Shown: in pieces, positions 6,492-12,999 of the stretch | Position numbering within the stretch: the stretch's first letter is position 1 | Layout of the letters: the number at the start of each line of letters is the position of its first letter | NCBI GenBank assembly: GCA_946626395.1 | Contig: CAMOUF010000173.1 | Span: forward strand, 1-13,646 | Source: an uncultured Clostridia bacterium | Lineage (GTDB): Bacteria > Bacillota > Clostridia > Christensenellales > Aristaeellaceae | Reading direction: 5' to 3' | Length of the DNA stretch: 13,646 bases | Translations under genes and position numbers: made by a program | The notes under the pieces: model-generated | Database searches by the model: none | What the model was told of the DNA's origin: nothing | Seen by the model: the letters and a program-made list of their open reading frames with translations, nothing else

Positions 6492-6532
6492 ATTGCCCCT
6501 TTATAAAAGAGCCGCAAAGCGCCGGAGTTTGC

Positions 6533-6549
6533 CTCCCCTGATCGGGGAG
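6533..6549 (+). terminator. Weak hairpin after the RNA methyltransferase
   Basis: CTCCCC (6533-6538) and GGGGAG (6544-6549) form a 6-bp GC-rich stem with loop TGATC, 42 bp after the stop codon. The following TCTGATTCTATT is only moderately T-rich. Confidence 0.4.
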
Positions 6550-6559
6550 TCTGATTCTA

Positions 6560-6622
6560 TTGCCTGTTGCCTGCTTCCTGTTGCCTACTGCCTGTTGCCT
6601 ATTGCCTGTTGCCTATTGCCTA
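6560..6622. repeat. Nine tandem heptamers, consensus TTGCCTR
   Basis: Nine end-to-end 7-bp units: TTGCCTG, TTGCCTG, CTTCCTG, TTGCCTA, CTGCCTG, then TTGCCTA, TTGCCTG, TTGCCTA, TTGCCTA. Four substitutions away from TTGCCTR at most, and no indels. It fills the gap between the RNA methyltransferase hairpin and the ABC exporter promoter. Heptanucleotide arrays of this sort are known in several bacterial groups, including the STRR repeats of cyanobacteria; the function is unknown. Confidence 0.85.
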
Positions 6623-6660
6623 ACCCTTTCATATATTTTCAATCGTTTGTTCTTCCCCCC

Positions 6661-6689
6661 TTGCGGGAAGCGGGATTTCCCTTTATAAT
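6661..6689 (+). promoter_or_regulatory. Promoter of the ABC exporter operon
   Basis: TTGCGG (6661-6666), 17 bp, TATAAT (6684-6689), a perfect -10. Short inverted repeats lie around it (TTTCC and GGAAA flank the -10), which may be a regulator site. The transcript would begin near 6696, leaving about 54 nt before the ATG at 6750. Confidence 0.7.
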
Positions 6690-6749
6690 GGAAAGCGTTT
6701 TCGTCTGTTGAAAAAACTTTACCCAGGGAGACGGAGGAAAGAGAATTTC

Positions 6750-8531
6750 ATGATCTTCGGGAAGCACATCAATCGGTATTATCTCAAGTACGGGGTGTTT
6801 CTGCTGCTGGGCGTGCTGTCGCTGGCGCTGGTGGACTATCTGCAATTGATCATTCCCCGGCTGTACCAGATGACGGTGAACGGCATCAACCAGGGCTATG
6901 TGATGGTGGACGGGGTGGAAACGCCTTTTGACATGGCGTTTCTGCTGGACAAAATCTGCATGCCCATGGTGGTGGTGATCCTGGCCATTGTGGCGGGCCG
7001 GTTTTTGTGGCGCATCGCTTTTTTTGAGGCCGCCATCCGGGTGGAAAGCGACCTGCGGGACGCCATGTTCGATAACGCCCGCCACCTGAGCCGGGAATAT
7101 TACCAGGTGAACAAGGTGGGAAACCTCATGAGCCTGTTCACCAACGACCTGTCCACCGTGCAGGAGTGCTTCGGCTGGGGCGTGCTGATGTTCTTTGACG
7201 CGCTGATGCTGGGCGTGCTGGCCATCAGCAAAATGTGGAGAATGAATTGGGTGCTGGCCCTGCTGTCCATGATCCCCATGGCGCTGCTGCTGGCGGTGAG
7301 CACGGTGGTGGGCCGGTACATGATGAAAAAATGGGACGCCCGCCAGGCCGCCTTTTCCAAGCTCAGCGATTTTTCCCAGGAGAGCTTTTCCGGCATCGCG
7401 GTGATCAAGGCCTTCGTCAAGGAAACCAAAGAGCTGATGGCCTTTAAGGAATTGAACCTGGAAAACGAACGCACCAATGTGGCCCACACCAAGGCCTCTG
7501 TGCTGCTGCGCATTTTGGTCACGCTGTTCGTGGAAAGCGTGATCTGCATCATTCTGGGTTACGGCGGGTATCTGGTGTATCAGGGCCAGTTCAACGCGGG
7601 CCAGCTGGTGGAATTTATCGGCTATTTCACCTCCGTGGTCTGGCCCATCATGGCCGTGTCCGAACTGATCGACATGACCAGCCGGGGCAAGGCCAGCCTG
7701 GAGCGCATCGGGGAGCTGCTGGACGCGGAGCAGACGGTGAAGGACCGGCCCGGCGTCAAGGACCTGAAGGATATCCGGGGCGAAATCGAATTCCGCCATC
7801 TCACCTTCCGCTATCCCGACGGGGAGTTTGACGCCCTCCGGGACGTTTCCTTCCATATTCAGGCGGGCCAGAATGTGGGCGTGGTGGGCAAGACCGGCAG
7901 CGGCAAAACCACCCTGGTGGATTTGATCCTGCGCACCTACAATGTGGACGACGGCTGCCTGTTCATCGACGGGGAGGATGTGAACGGCGTGTCCATCCGT
8001 TCCGTGCGGGCGGGCTGCGCCTATGTGCCCCAGGACAATTTCCTTTTCTCCGATACCATTGGCCACAACATCGCCTTCGGCGTGGATGAGGACGACGCCG
8101 ACGCCGTGATGGCGGCCGCCCGGCTGTCCGACGTGCACGACAATATTACCGAGTTCCAGAACGGCTATGATACCGTGCTGGGAGAGCGGGGCGTGACCGT
8201 GTCCGGCGGGCAGAAGCAGCGCATTTCCATCGCCCGGGCCCTGATGAAGAACGCGCCCATTCTGATCCTGGACGATTCCGTGTCCGCCGTGGACACCAAG
8301 ACGGAAAAGAATATCCTGGAAAACCTGAAAAATACCCGGCAGGGAAAGACCACCATCCTCATCGCCCACCGGATTTCCACCATCGAGCGGATGGACCTGA
8401 TCCTGTTTATCGACGATGGGAAGCTGGCCGCCGCCGGAAAGCATGAGGAGCTGTACGCCTCCTGCCCCGAATACCGGAAGATGGTGGAGCTGCAAAAGCT
8501 GGAGGAGGAAGGAGGGAACGGCCTTGCATGA
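6750..8531 (+). CDS. ABC exporter half-transporter, subunit with degenerate Walker B
   Basis: 593 residues. ATG 6750 was chosen over the in-frame TTG at 6708 because GGAGGAAAG lies before it and the extra 14 residues are hydrophilic and unlike the family. An N-terminal six-helix membrane domain (about 13-310) of type IV exporters is followed by an ATPase domain: Walker A GKTGSGKT (380-387), Q-loop Gln428, signature VSGGQ (484-488), Walker B ILILDD (504-509) and His540. Asp509 stands where the catalytic Glu is normally found, as in TM287, LmrC and BmrC, so this subunit's ATP site is degenerate while its signature motif is usable by the partner. There is no C39 peptidase domain, so it does not cut double-glycine leaders itself. 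A drug, lipid or peptide exporter is likely. It is translationally coupled to the next gene. Confidence 0.93.
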   Translation: MIFGKHINRYYLKYGVFLLLGVLSLALVDYLQLIIPRLYQMTVNGINQGYVMVDGVETPFDMAFLLDKICMPMVVVILAIVAGRFLWRIAFFEAAIRVESDLRDAMFDNARHLSREYYQVNKVGNLMSLFTNDLSTVQECFGWGVLMFFDALMLGVLAISKMWRMNWVLALLSMIPMALLLAVSTVVGRYMMKKWDARQAAFSKLSDFSQESFSGIAVIKAFVKETKELMAFKELNLENERTNVAHTKASVLLRILVTLFVESVICIILGYGGYLVYQGQFNAGQLVEFIGYFTSVVWPIMAVSELIDMTSRGKASLERIGELLDAEQTVKDRPGVKDLKDIRGEIEFRHLTFRYPDGEFDALRDVSFHIQAGQNVGVVGKTGSGKTTLVDLILRTYNVDDGCLFIDGEDVNGVSIRSVRAGCAYVPQDNFLFSDTIGHNIAFGVDEDDADAVMAAARLSDVHDNITEFQNGYDTVLGERGVTVSGGQKQRISIARALMKNAPILILDDSVSAVDTKTEKNILENLKNTRQGKTTILIAHRISTIERMDLILFIDDGKLAAAGKHEELYASCPEYRKMVELQKLEEEGGNGLA

Positions 8532-10431
8532 GTATCTGCCCATTCTGATCGTGGGAGCCATCATCGGCGTGTTCGCCCTGATCTTCGTGCTGGCTTACAC
8601 GCTGGAACAGAACAAAAAAGAATCCATGGGCTTTGACCGGCATATGGACGATAAGCAGATCATCAAGCGCCTGATGCGCTACGCCAAGCCATATAAAAAG
8701 GAATTCGCGCTGGTGCTGGTGGTGATGCTTCTCTCCATCGCCTACGACCTGATTTCCCCCCTGCTGGTGGGCCATATCGAGGAAACGGTGAAGGGCCGGT
8801 TTGAACTGTCCTACCTCTTTTCCATCGTGGCGGTGTATGCGGGCATCCTGGTGGTGAGCCTGCTTTGCACCTACGCCCAGGCCATGATCCTGCAAAAGAC
8901 GGGCCAGAAGATCCTGTCCGCCATGCGGCAGGACATCTTCACCCACATCGAATCCCTGTCCCATGAGCAGCTCAACAATATCCCCGTGGGCAAGCTGGTG
9001 ACCCGCGTCAGCAACGACCCCAACCACATCTCCTTCATGTTCACCAATATTCTGGTGACATTGGCCAAAAACGTGATGGTGATTTTCGGGGTGCTGGGGG
9101 CCATGCTGGTGCTCAATTACGCCCTGACGCTGATGGTGCTGTGCTTCGTGCCCTTCGTGGTGCTGTTCACGGTGATCTTCCGCAAGTTCAGCCGCAAGGC
9201 CCACCGGAAGGTGAACGACGCCACCACGGACATCAACACCTACCTGTCCGAAAACTTAAGCGGCATCAAGATCACCCAGATCTTCAACCGGGAGGACCGG
9301 AAGATGGCGGACTTCCTGGAAAAGAGCCGCACCCTCAAAAGTGCCAAGCGCAACCAGATGCTGGTGTTCGGCATTTTCCGGCCCCTGGTGTATATGCTCT
9401 ATATTTCCTCCGTCATGTGCCTGCTGTACATGGGCGGCAAGGGCTATATCCAGGACACCGCCTTCCTGGGCCAGCGCATCACCAGCGGCATCCTGGTCAC
9501 CTTCTATATGTATATCTCCCGGTTCTTTAACCCCATCCAGAACCTGGCCGAGCAGTTCGACCAGCTCCAGCGCTCCTTCGCCTCCGCCGAAAAGATTTTC
9601 CGGGTCATGGATATGGAGCCCGAAATCGTGGACGCGCCGGACGCTATCGAGCTGGAGGAAATCAAGGGCGAAATCGAGTTCCGGGACGTATGGTTCTCCT
9701 ATAAGCCCGACGAATGGGTGCTCAAGGGCGTATCCTTCCATATCCTGCCCCGGCAGACCGTGGCCTTCGTTGGGGCCACCGGCAGCGGCAAAACCACCAT
9801 CCTGTCCCTGATCTGCCGGAACTACGATATTCAGAAGGGCCAGATCCTGATCGACGGCATGGATATCCGGAAAATCAAAATTGCTTCCCTGAGAAAGCAC
9901 TTCGGTCAGATGCTTCAGGACGTGTTCCTCTTTTCCGGCGACATCCGCAGCAACATCCTTCTGCGGGAGGAGGGCATTTCCGATACCGAGGTCATGGCGG
10001 CCTGCAAATACGTGAACGCCGATTCCTTCATCAACAAGCTGGAAAAGGGCCTGGACGAGCCCGTGCGGGAGCGGGGCAACAACTTCTCCGCCGGTCAGCG
10101 GCAGCTGCTTTCCTTCGCCCGTACCATCATCCACAAGCCCTCCGTGATCATCCTGGACGAGGCCACCGCCAACATCGACACCGAAACCGAGCTGCTGATC
10201 CAGGATTCCCTGGAAAAAATCAAGTCCATCGGCACCATGCTCATCGTGGCCCACCGCCTCTCCACCATCCAGCACGCCGACAACATCATCGTTCTGTCCG
10301 GCGGCGTGATCCAGGAGCAGGGCAGCCATCAGGAGCTGCTGCACAAGAAGGGGCAGTATTATCAATTGTATACCCTGCAATTCACCAAGCAGCAATTGAT
10401 GCAGGGCAGCGCCGACATCCAGCCCGCGTAA
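8524..10431 (+). CDS. ABC exporter half-transporter, catalytic partner subunit
   Basis: 635 residues starting at TTG 8524. GGAGG at 8511-8515 is 8 nt upstream, and the start overlaps the last codons of the preceding gene by 8 bp. A start at 8416 in the same frame would add 36 residues encoded inside the partner's ATPase domain and without membrane-domain character. An extra hydrophobic helix (about 4-26) comes before the six-helix exporter domain (about 58-345). ATPase motifs are Walker A GATGSGKT (417-424), Q-loop Gln465, signature FSAGQ (521-525, altered from LSGGQ), Walker B VIILDE (541-546) with catalytic Glu546, and His577. A canonical Walker B with an altered signature is the expected complement to the upstream subunit, giving one active and one degenerate ATP site (as in TM287/288 and LmrCD). 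Confidence 0.94.
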   Translation: MHEYLPILIVGAIIGVFALIFVLAYTLEQNKKESMGFDRHMDDKQIIKRLMRYAKPYKKEFALVLVVMLLSIAYDLISPLLVGHIEETVKGRFELSYLFSIVAVYAGILVVSLLCTYAQAMILQKTGQKILSAMRQDIFTHIESLSHEQLNNIPVGKLVTRVSNDPNHISFMFTNILVTLAKNVMVIFGVLGAMLVLNYALTLMVLCFVPFVVLFTVIFRKFSRKAHRKVNDATTDINTYLSENLSGIKITQIFNREDRKMADFLEKSRTLKSAKRNQMLVFGIFRPLVYMLYISSVMCLLYMGGKGYIQDTAFLGQRITSGILVTFYMYISRFFNPIQNLAEQFDQLQRSFASAEKIFRVMDMEPEIVDAPDAIELEEIKGEIEFRDVWFSYKPDEWVLKGVSFHILPRQTVAFVGATGSGKTTILSLICRNYDIQKGQILIDGMDIRKIKIASLRKHFGQMLQDVFLFSGDIRSNILLREEGISDTEVMAACKYVNADSFINKLEKGLDEPVRERGNNFSAGQRQLLSFARTIIHKPSVIILDEATANIDTETELLIQDSLEKIKSIGTMLIVAHRLSTIQHADNIIVLSGGVIQEQGSHQELLHKKGQYYQLYTLQFTKQQLMQGSADIQPA

Positions 10432-10451
10432 GCGCCGCGCCTTTTGGGAAA

Positions 10452-10494
10452 ATTCTGGCGCTAACCTTGTTTTATACGATGTTAGCGCCAGAAT
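10452..10494. repeat. Hairpin 1 of a related pair (14-bp stem)
   Basis: ATTCTGGCGCTAAC (10452-10465) and its exact complement (10481-10494) form a perfect 14-bp stem with a 15-nt loop, 20 bp after the ABC operon stop. On the minus strand the stem is followed by TTTTCCC, so it could terminate the phd-doc transcript. Its GGCGCTAA core recurs in the neighbouring hairpin. Confidence 0.65.
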
Positions 10495-10506
10495 GAATCG
10501 TTGATT

Positions 10507-10543
10507 TCGGCGCTAATTCGTATTCTTGTCAGCTTAGCGCCGA
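10507..10543. repeat. Hairpin 2 of a related pair (10-bp stem)
   Basis: TCGGCGCTAA (10507-10516) and TTAGCGCCGA (10534-10543) form a perfect 10-bp stem with a 17-nt loop, 12 bp after hairpin 1. The shared GGCGCTAA core means four copies stand in alternating orientation within 92 bp, resembling a REP/BIME-type palindromic unit or a double terminator between convergent operons. Confidence 0.6.
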
Positions 10544-10588
10544 TAACACAATGCGGATTCCGTGAAACCTGATGCACTAAAAGCAGGG

Positions 10589-10963
10589 TTACTCGTGATC
10601 CAGAATCCATTGGAGAAGGCCTTCATATTTCATGGTTCCTGCCGCTACGGACAAACCAACGGTGACAAGTTCATCATCTTCACATTGCAGCCGAATTCCG
10701 TTCATTTCCAAGAAAGAGAGCATGACATATACGCCGATCCGTTTATTCCCGTCGACAAAGGCATGATTGGAGATAAGCTCAAATCCAAGACGAGCAGCTT
10801 TTTCTTCCTTGGATGGGTAGAATTCTTGATCGCCAAATCCAGCGAAAGCATTTTCCAGCGCGGAATCCAGAAGGCCCTCGTCTCTTATGCCCTCACTTCC
10901 TCCGGATACTTCCCACAGCATCTGATGGAGCAACTTTACCTTTTCCTTGGAGAATTTGATCAT
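10589..10963 (-). CDS. doc: Doc-type (Fic fold) toxin of a type II toxin-antitoxin pair
   Basis: 124 residues, close to the 126 of P1 Doc. The Fic-fold motif is HAFVDGNKR (67-75), with His67, Asp71, Asn73, Lys74 and Arg75. The Lys after Asn is typical of Doc, which phosphorylates EF-Tu and stops translation, rather than of AMP-transferring Fic enzymes. GIRDEGLLDSAL (25-36) is the usual N-terminal signature of the death-on-curing family. ATG 10963 overlaps the antitoxin's stop by 4 bp, so the two are translationally coupled with the antitoxin first. Base composition is clearly lower in GC than in the ABC genes next door, in line with acquisition by transfer. The motif is complete, so the toxin is probably active. 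The phosphorylation target is inferred from Doc. Confidence 0.9.
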   Translation of the reverse strand: MIKFSKEKVKLLHQMLWEVSGGSEGIRDEGLLDSALENAFAGFGDQEFYPSKEEKAARLGFELISNHAFVDGNKRIGVYVMLSFLEMNGIRLQCEDDELVTVGLSVAAGTMKYEGLLQWILDHE

Positions 10964-11202
10964 TTCGCTAACTCCTTAAATGCTTCACGATGCTCCTTGA
11001 GGATACGCTTTGCGACAAATTCAAATTTTTCATCCTCTGACATTTCGATCTGTGGTTCCGTATCAAGATCAATCACCAGGAGCTTAGGCCGATTGTTTTT
11101 GAAGACTACGACACGGCCCTTTCTCTCGGCTAATCGAGCAACTTTAGAAAAATTCTGATTGGCTTCTGTTGCAGTTACGATGGCGTTGACATCGACTTTC
11201 AT
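10960..11202 (-). CDS. phd: Phd/YefM-family antitoxin
   Basis: 80 residues, starting at ATG 11202 with GGAGG 8 nt upstream. The N-terminal fold has the pattern of Phd/YefM DNA-binding domains (TATEANQNFSKVARLAERKG, then VVVFKNNRPKLLVID, residues 10-45). The C-terminal tail, rich in Glu, Lys and Phe (52-80), would be the disordered region that folds onto the Fic active site and neutralises it. It lies directly before the Doc toxin with a 4-bp overlap, the standard phd-doc order. The dimer normally represses its own promoter, here at 11223-11251. Confidence 0.9.
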   Translation of the reverse strand: MKVDVNAIVTATEANQNFSKVARLAERKGRVVVFKNNRPKLLVIDLDTEPQIEMSEDEKFEFVAKRILKEHREAFKELAK

Positions 11203-11222
11203 GTTGATCGCCTCCCTCCTGA

Positions 11223-11251
11223 ATTATACTATTATTATAGGCAAAAAACAA
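11223..11251 (-). promoter_or_regulatory. phd-doc promoter with AT-rich imperfect inverted repeat
   Basis: On the minus strand TTGTTT (11251-11246), 17 bp, TATAAT (11228-11223). The plus-strand sequences TATTATAGG (11233-11241) and CCTATTATTGG (11252-11262) form an imperfect inverted repeat around the -35, a plausible Phd operator. Confidence 0.6.
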
Positions 11252-11290
11252 CCTATTATTGGCACTATTTTTGATGGGCGTAAGACAAAG

Positions 11291-11327
11291 AAATAAAAGG
11301 AACGCCTTGTCTATATTGCCCAAGGCG
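11291..11327 (-). terminator. Terminator of the hipBST operon
   Basis: On the minus strand CGCCTTG (11327-11321), an 11-nt loop and CAAGGCG (11309-11303) are followed by TTCCTTTTATTT. It starts 46 bp after the hipT stop and keeps hipBST transcription out of phd-doc. Confidence 0.6.
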
Positions 11328-11373
11328 CTGTAGAAGATGATCCCCTGTTGATGTTTGTTATAGCGGTTCAATT

Positions 11374-12327
11374 TTACGCTATTCTTTCAGCCCGGCGCTG
11401 CATCAGTTCATTCAGCGATTGCTTCATATCGGGCGGCAGGAAAGAAGATTCGCACAATACCATCCATTTGGAAATAGAACTGACCATTTTCCGAATCATC
11501 GTTTCAGCGGCTTTTTCGGGTATTCCCGCGGCTTCCGCGAAAACAAGAAAATCATTGCGGCGCAGGTTTGTCTTTTTGCCGTTCATGGTCAGGGCAAATT
11601 CTTCTTTGTCCTCCGGCATGATGACATTCACCGGCAGCAGATCATAGGCGGGCGACAGCACATAGCTTCCGCTTTCCGACGCTGTTTCGATCAAGGAAAA
11701 ATTCTTCAGATGCATATCGGAATTGCCGGTCAGAAAGCAGAAGACCAGCCGCAGAAACAGTTCGGACAGGTCTAAGCCAGGCCGGGTGGAATAGCGCTGG
11801 ATCACCTTCACGCAACGCTCATAGGACCCCCGGTATTTGTCCTGCGTCAGCCGCAGATCCAACTGACAAAAATCCTCCATGGCCAGCATTTGCAAAGATT
11901 CATTGCTCTGATTGCGCACCCGATCCACACGGCGGGTGAGATAAGCGTATCCTTCTTTCAGCCGCACCAGCGCATGCGGCACGACGGACAATCCCGTCAA
12001 GGCGGCCATTTGCATCACCAGGTGTTCAGCTTCGGGCAACGCACGAAACTCCGTCACCTGGGGCTTGAGGATATACCCTGTGGGGTAATCCACCATGGTC
12101 AGCCTGGGGGTACTTTCCCTTGAAAGATGGAGAGACAGTTTTTTCTGTACCCCTGGCACTGTATGGCCCTTTTGCACAGCCTTTTCTGCCAGCAGGGTCA
12201 ATGCTTCGTCTGTCAATTCGATTTCGGGCAGCGCGCTCGTTCCGAAAAACCGACGGATGCAGGCCGGATGCCAAGCAGAATCTGGGAATGGTTCCTTCAG
12301 CGGTTTTCCGCAGCAAAGACAGTTCAT
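11374..12327 (-). CDS. hipT: HipT-type Ser/Thr kinase toxin (HipA C-terminal kinase core) with Cys/His N-terminus
   Basis: 317 residues, shorter than full HipA (about 440) because the N-terminal subdomain is a separate gene, as in the HipBST system. ATG 12327 follows GGAGGTGG and overlaps hipS by 4 bp. Kinase features are in order: VPGVQKK loop (57-63) in place of the Gly-rich loop, YLTRRVDR strand (129-136), catalytic GNSDMHLKNF (201-210, with Asp204, Lys208 and Asn209, matching HipA DGHAKN) and metal-binding SPAYD (Asp229). All key residues are present, so activity is expected. Known HipA/HipT kinases phosphorylate aminoacyl-tRNA synthetases (GltX, TrpS); the target here is unknown. The first 25 residues hold Cys3, Cys6, His20 and Cys23 (C-x2-C...H-x2-C), a possible zinc site absent from E. 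coli HipT. Confidence 0.92.
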   Translation of the reverse strand: MNCLCCGKPLKEPFPDSAWHPACIRRFFGTSALPEIELTDEALTLLAEKAVQKGHTVPGVQKKLSLHLSRESTPRLTMVDYPTGYILKPQVTEFRALPEAEHLVMQMAALTGLSVVPHALVRLKEGYAYLTRRVDRVRNQSNESLQMLAMEDFCQLDLRLTQDKYRGSYERCVKVIQRYSTRPGLDLSELFLRLVFCFLTGNSDMHLKNFSLIETASESGSYVLSPAYDLLPVNVIMPEDKEEFALTMNGKKTNLRRNDFLVFAEAAGIPEKAAETMIRKMVSSISKWMVLCESSFLPPDMKQSLNELMQRRAERIA

Positions 12328-12653
12328 GCTTCCACCTCCCGGATGCTCACGCAGCCAATGCAGTCATGGCATGCCACCATGAGCAGGCCGAAGCGATCCT
12401 TTTGGTCGATTTTCCAATTCCGGCTGACAACCCCCAACAGCCAGCCTTCCGGAATCAGCCCGTCAAAGAATGGGAAGAGCGTGCGGGATGTATAAGGTTC
12501 CGCCCGTAATGGGAGCGTCAGCGAAACAGCGCTGGCGTGCTCTGCGGACAAATACGCAGGATCATAGGCGAAGCAATAGCCTTCGTCCGTTTCCTGAATC
12601 AATCCTGCGAACCGATCCCGAACATATACGCCCGCCTGACGAAGGATATTCAC
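12324..12653 (-). CDS. hipS: HipS, free-standing HipA N-terminal subdomain (antitoxin)
   Basis: 109 residues from GTG 12653, with GGAGG 7 nt upstream inside the end of hipB and a 4-bp overlap with it. It matches the N-terminal subdomain of HipA. FPFFDGLIPEGW (about 60-71) is the conserved PFFxxLLPEG motif, and DRFGLLMVACHDCIGCVSI (about 86-104) is the following D.f.lL...gDciGalsi pattern. In HipA this domain is fused to the kinase; in E. coli HipBST the separate HipS is the antitoxin that binds and blocks HipT. The stop overlaps the hipT start by 4 bp, so the two are made in linked amounts. Confidence 0.9.
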   Translation of the reverse strand: MNILRQAGVYVRDRFAGLIQETDEGYCFAYDPAYLSAEHASAVSLTLPLRAEPYTSRTLFPFFDGLIPEGWLLGVVSRNWKIDQKDRFGLLMVACHDCIGCVSIREVEA

Positions 12654-12874
12654 GGCTGCTCCTCCATTTTCTTTTCTATTCTTCCGGGCACGGCTTCCAT
12701 GCCGAACATGGCCAATGCCTGGTTTACTTTATCCAGGCGCACGGTTTCTTTTCCCTGTTCCAGATCATGCACAAAGCGCAGGCCCAACCCGGAGCGAATG
12801 GCAAATTCCTCCTGAGTCAGTCCGGCAGCTTTTCTGTTTTCCCGGATAAAGGTTGCAATCTTATCGGTTCGCAT
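12650..12874 (-). CDS. hipB: HipB, XRE-family helix-turn-helix repressor
   Basis: 74 residues from ATG 12874 (weak AAGGGTG ribosome site). One helix-turn-helix domain covers about residues 6-58, with the scanning helices at GLTQEEFAIRSGLGLRFVHD (19-38) and the usual ending LDKVNQALAMFG. The short tail EKKMEEQP lacks the beta-strand seen at the end of some HipB proteins. It is first in the operon, as in E. coli hipBST, and would bind the CCCGATCGGG sites at its promoter to repress it and to help restrain HipT. The unusually good promoter with a poor ribosome site suggests control is mainly at transcription. Confidence 0.9.
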   Translation of the reverse strand: MRTDKIATFIRENRKAAGLTQEEFAIRSGLGLRFVHDLEQGKETVRLDKVNQALAMFGMEAVPGRIEKKMEEQP

Positions 12875-12894
12875 GAAATCACCCTTTCGATGTC

Positions 12895-12923
12895 ATTATA
12901 TTCCCGATCGGGTATAATGTCAA
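12895..12923 (-). promoter_or_regulatory. Consensus hipBST promoter
   Basis: On the minus strand TTGACA (12923-12918), 17 bp, TATAAT (12900-12895): a perfect match to both consensus hexamers and to the spacer length. The spacer holds the palindrome CCCGATCGGG, so repressor and RNA polymerase would compete directly. The predicted start is near 12888, only about 14 nt before the hipB ATG. Confidence 0.88.
12903..12912. promoter_or_regulatory. hipBST operator O1, CCCGATCGGG
   Basis: A perfect 10-bp palindrome lying between -35 and -10 of the hipBST promoter, with flanking TATAAT and ATTATA extending the two-fold symmetry. It is the likely main HipB site. Confidence 0.75.
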
Positions 12924-12943
12924 TGGAAGCATAAACAAAAATT

Positions 12944-12953
12944 CCTGATCGGG
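12944..12953. promoter_or_regulatory. hipBST operator O2, CCTGATCGGG (one mismatch)
   Basis: Same palindrome with one base changed (T for C in the left half). Its centre is 41 bp from O1, almost four helical turns, placing both sites on the same face of the DNA. Confidence 0.65.
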
Positions 12954-12982
12954 AAGAATGCTTGATCATGCAGAACATTATT

Positions 12983-12992
12983 CCCGATCGGG
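12983..12992. promoter_or_regulatory. hipBST operator O3, CCCGATCGGG
   Basis: A perfect copy with the same ATTCCC...GGGT flanks as O1, 39 bp from O2 and 8 bp beyond the tnpV stop. Three evenly spaced sites suggest cooperative or looping repression, and a link to readthrough from tnpV. Confidence 0.68.
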
Positions 12993-12999
12993 TGTAGTA

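Noticed and set aside
6560..6622. CRISPR-like array
   Set aside because: Units are 7 bp and contiguous, with no spacers, so it is a simple tandem repeat.
8416..8523. Longer N-terminus for the second ABC subunit
   Set aside because: The extra 36 residues (Trp, Pro and Ser rich) are read out of frame from the conserved ATPase end of subunit 1. TTG 8524 has an ideal ribosome site.
6639..8564. 641-codon open frame on the minus strand
   Set aside because: Antisense to the first ABC subunit, whose motifs are unmistakable. The His/Gly/Val/Gln-rich translation has no recognisable domain.
9256..10395. 379-codon open frame on the minus strand
   Set aside because: Antisense shadow of the second ABC subunit, with a repetitive Leu/Gly/Asp/His composition and no ribosome site.
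5132..10431. A single biosynthetic cluster of peptide, RNA methyltransferase and ABC exporter
   Set aside because: Each unit has its own promoter and terminator, the methyltransferase is a housekeeping SpoU type, and the exporter lacks a C39 peptidase. A link is possible but not shown by the sequence.
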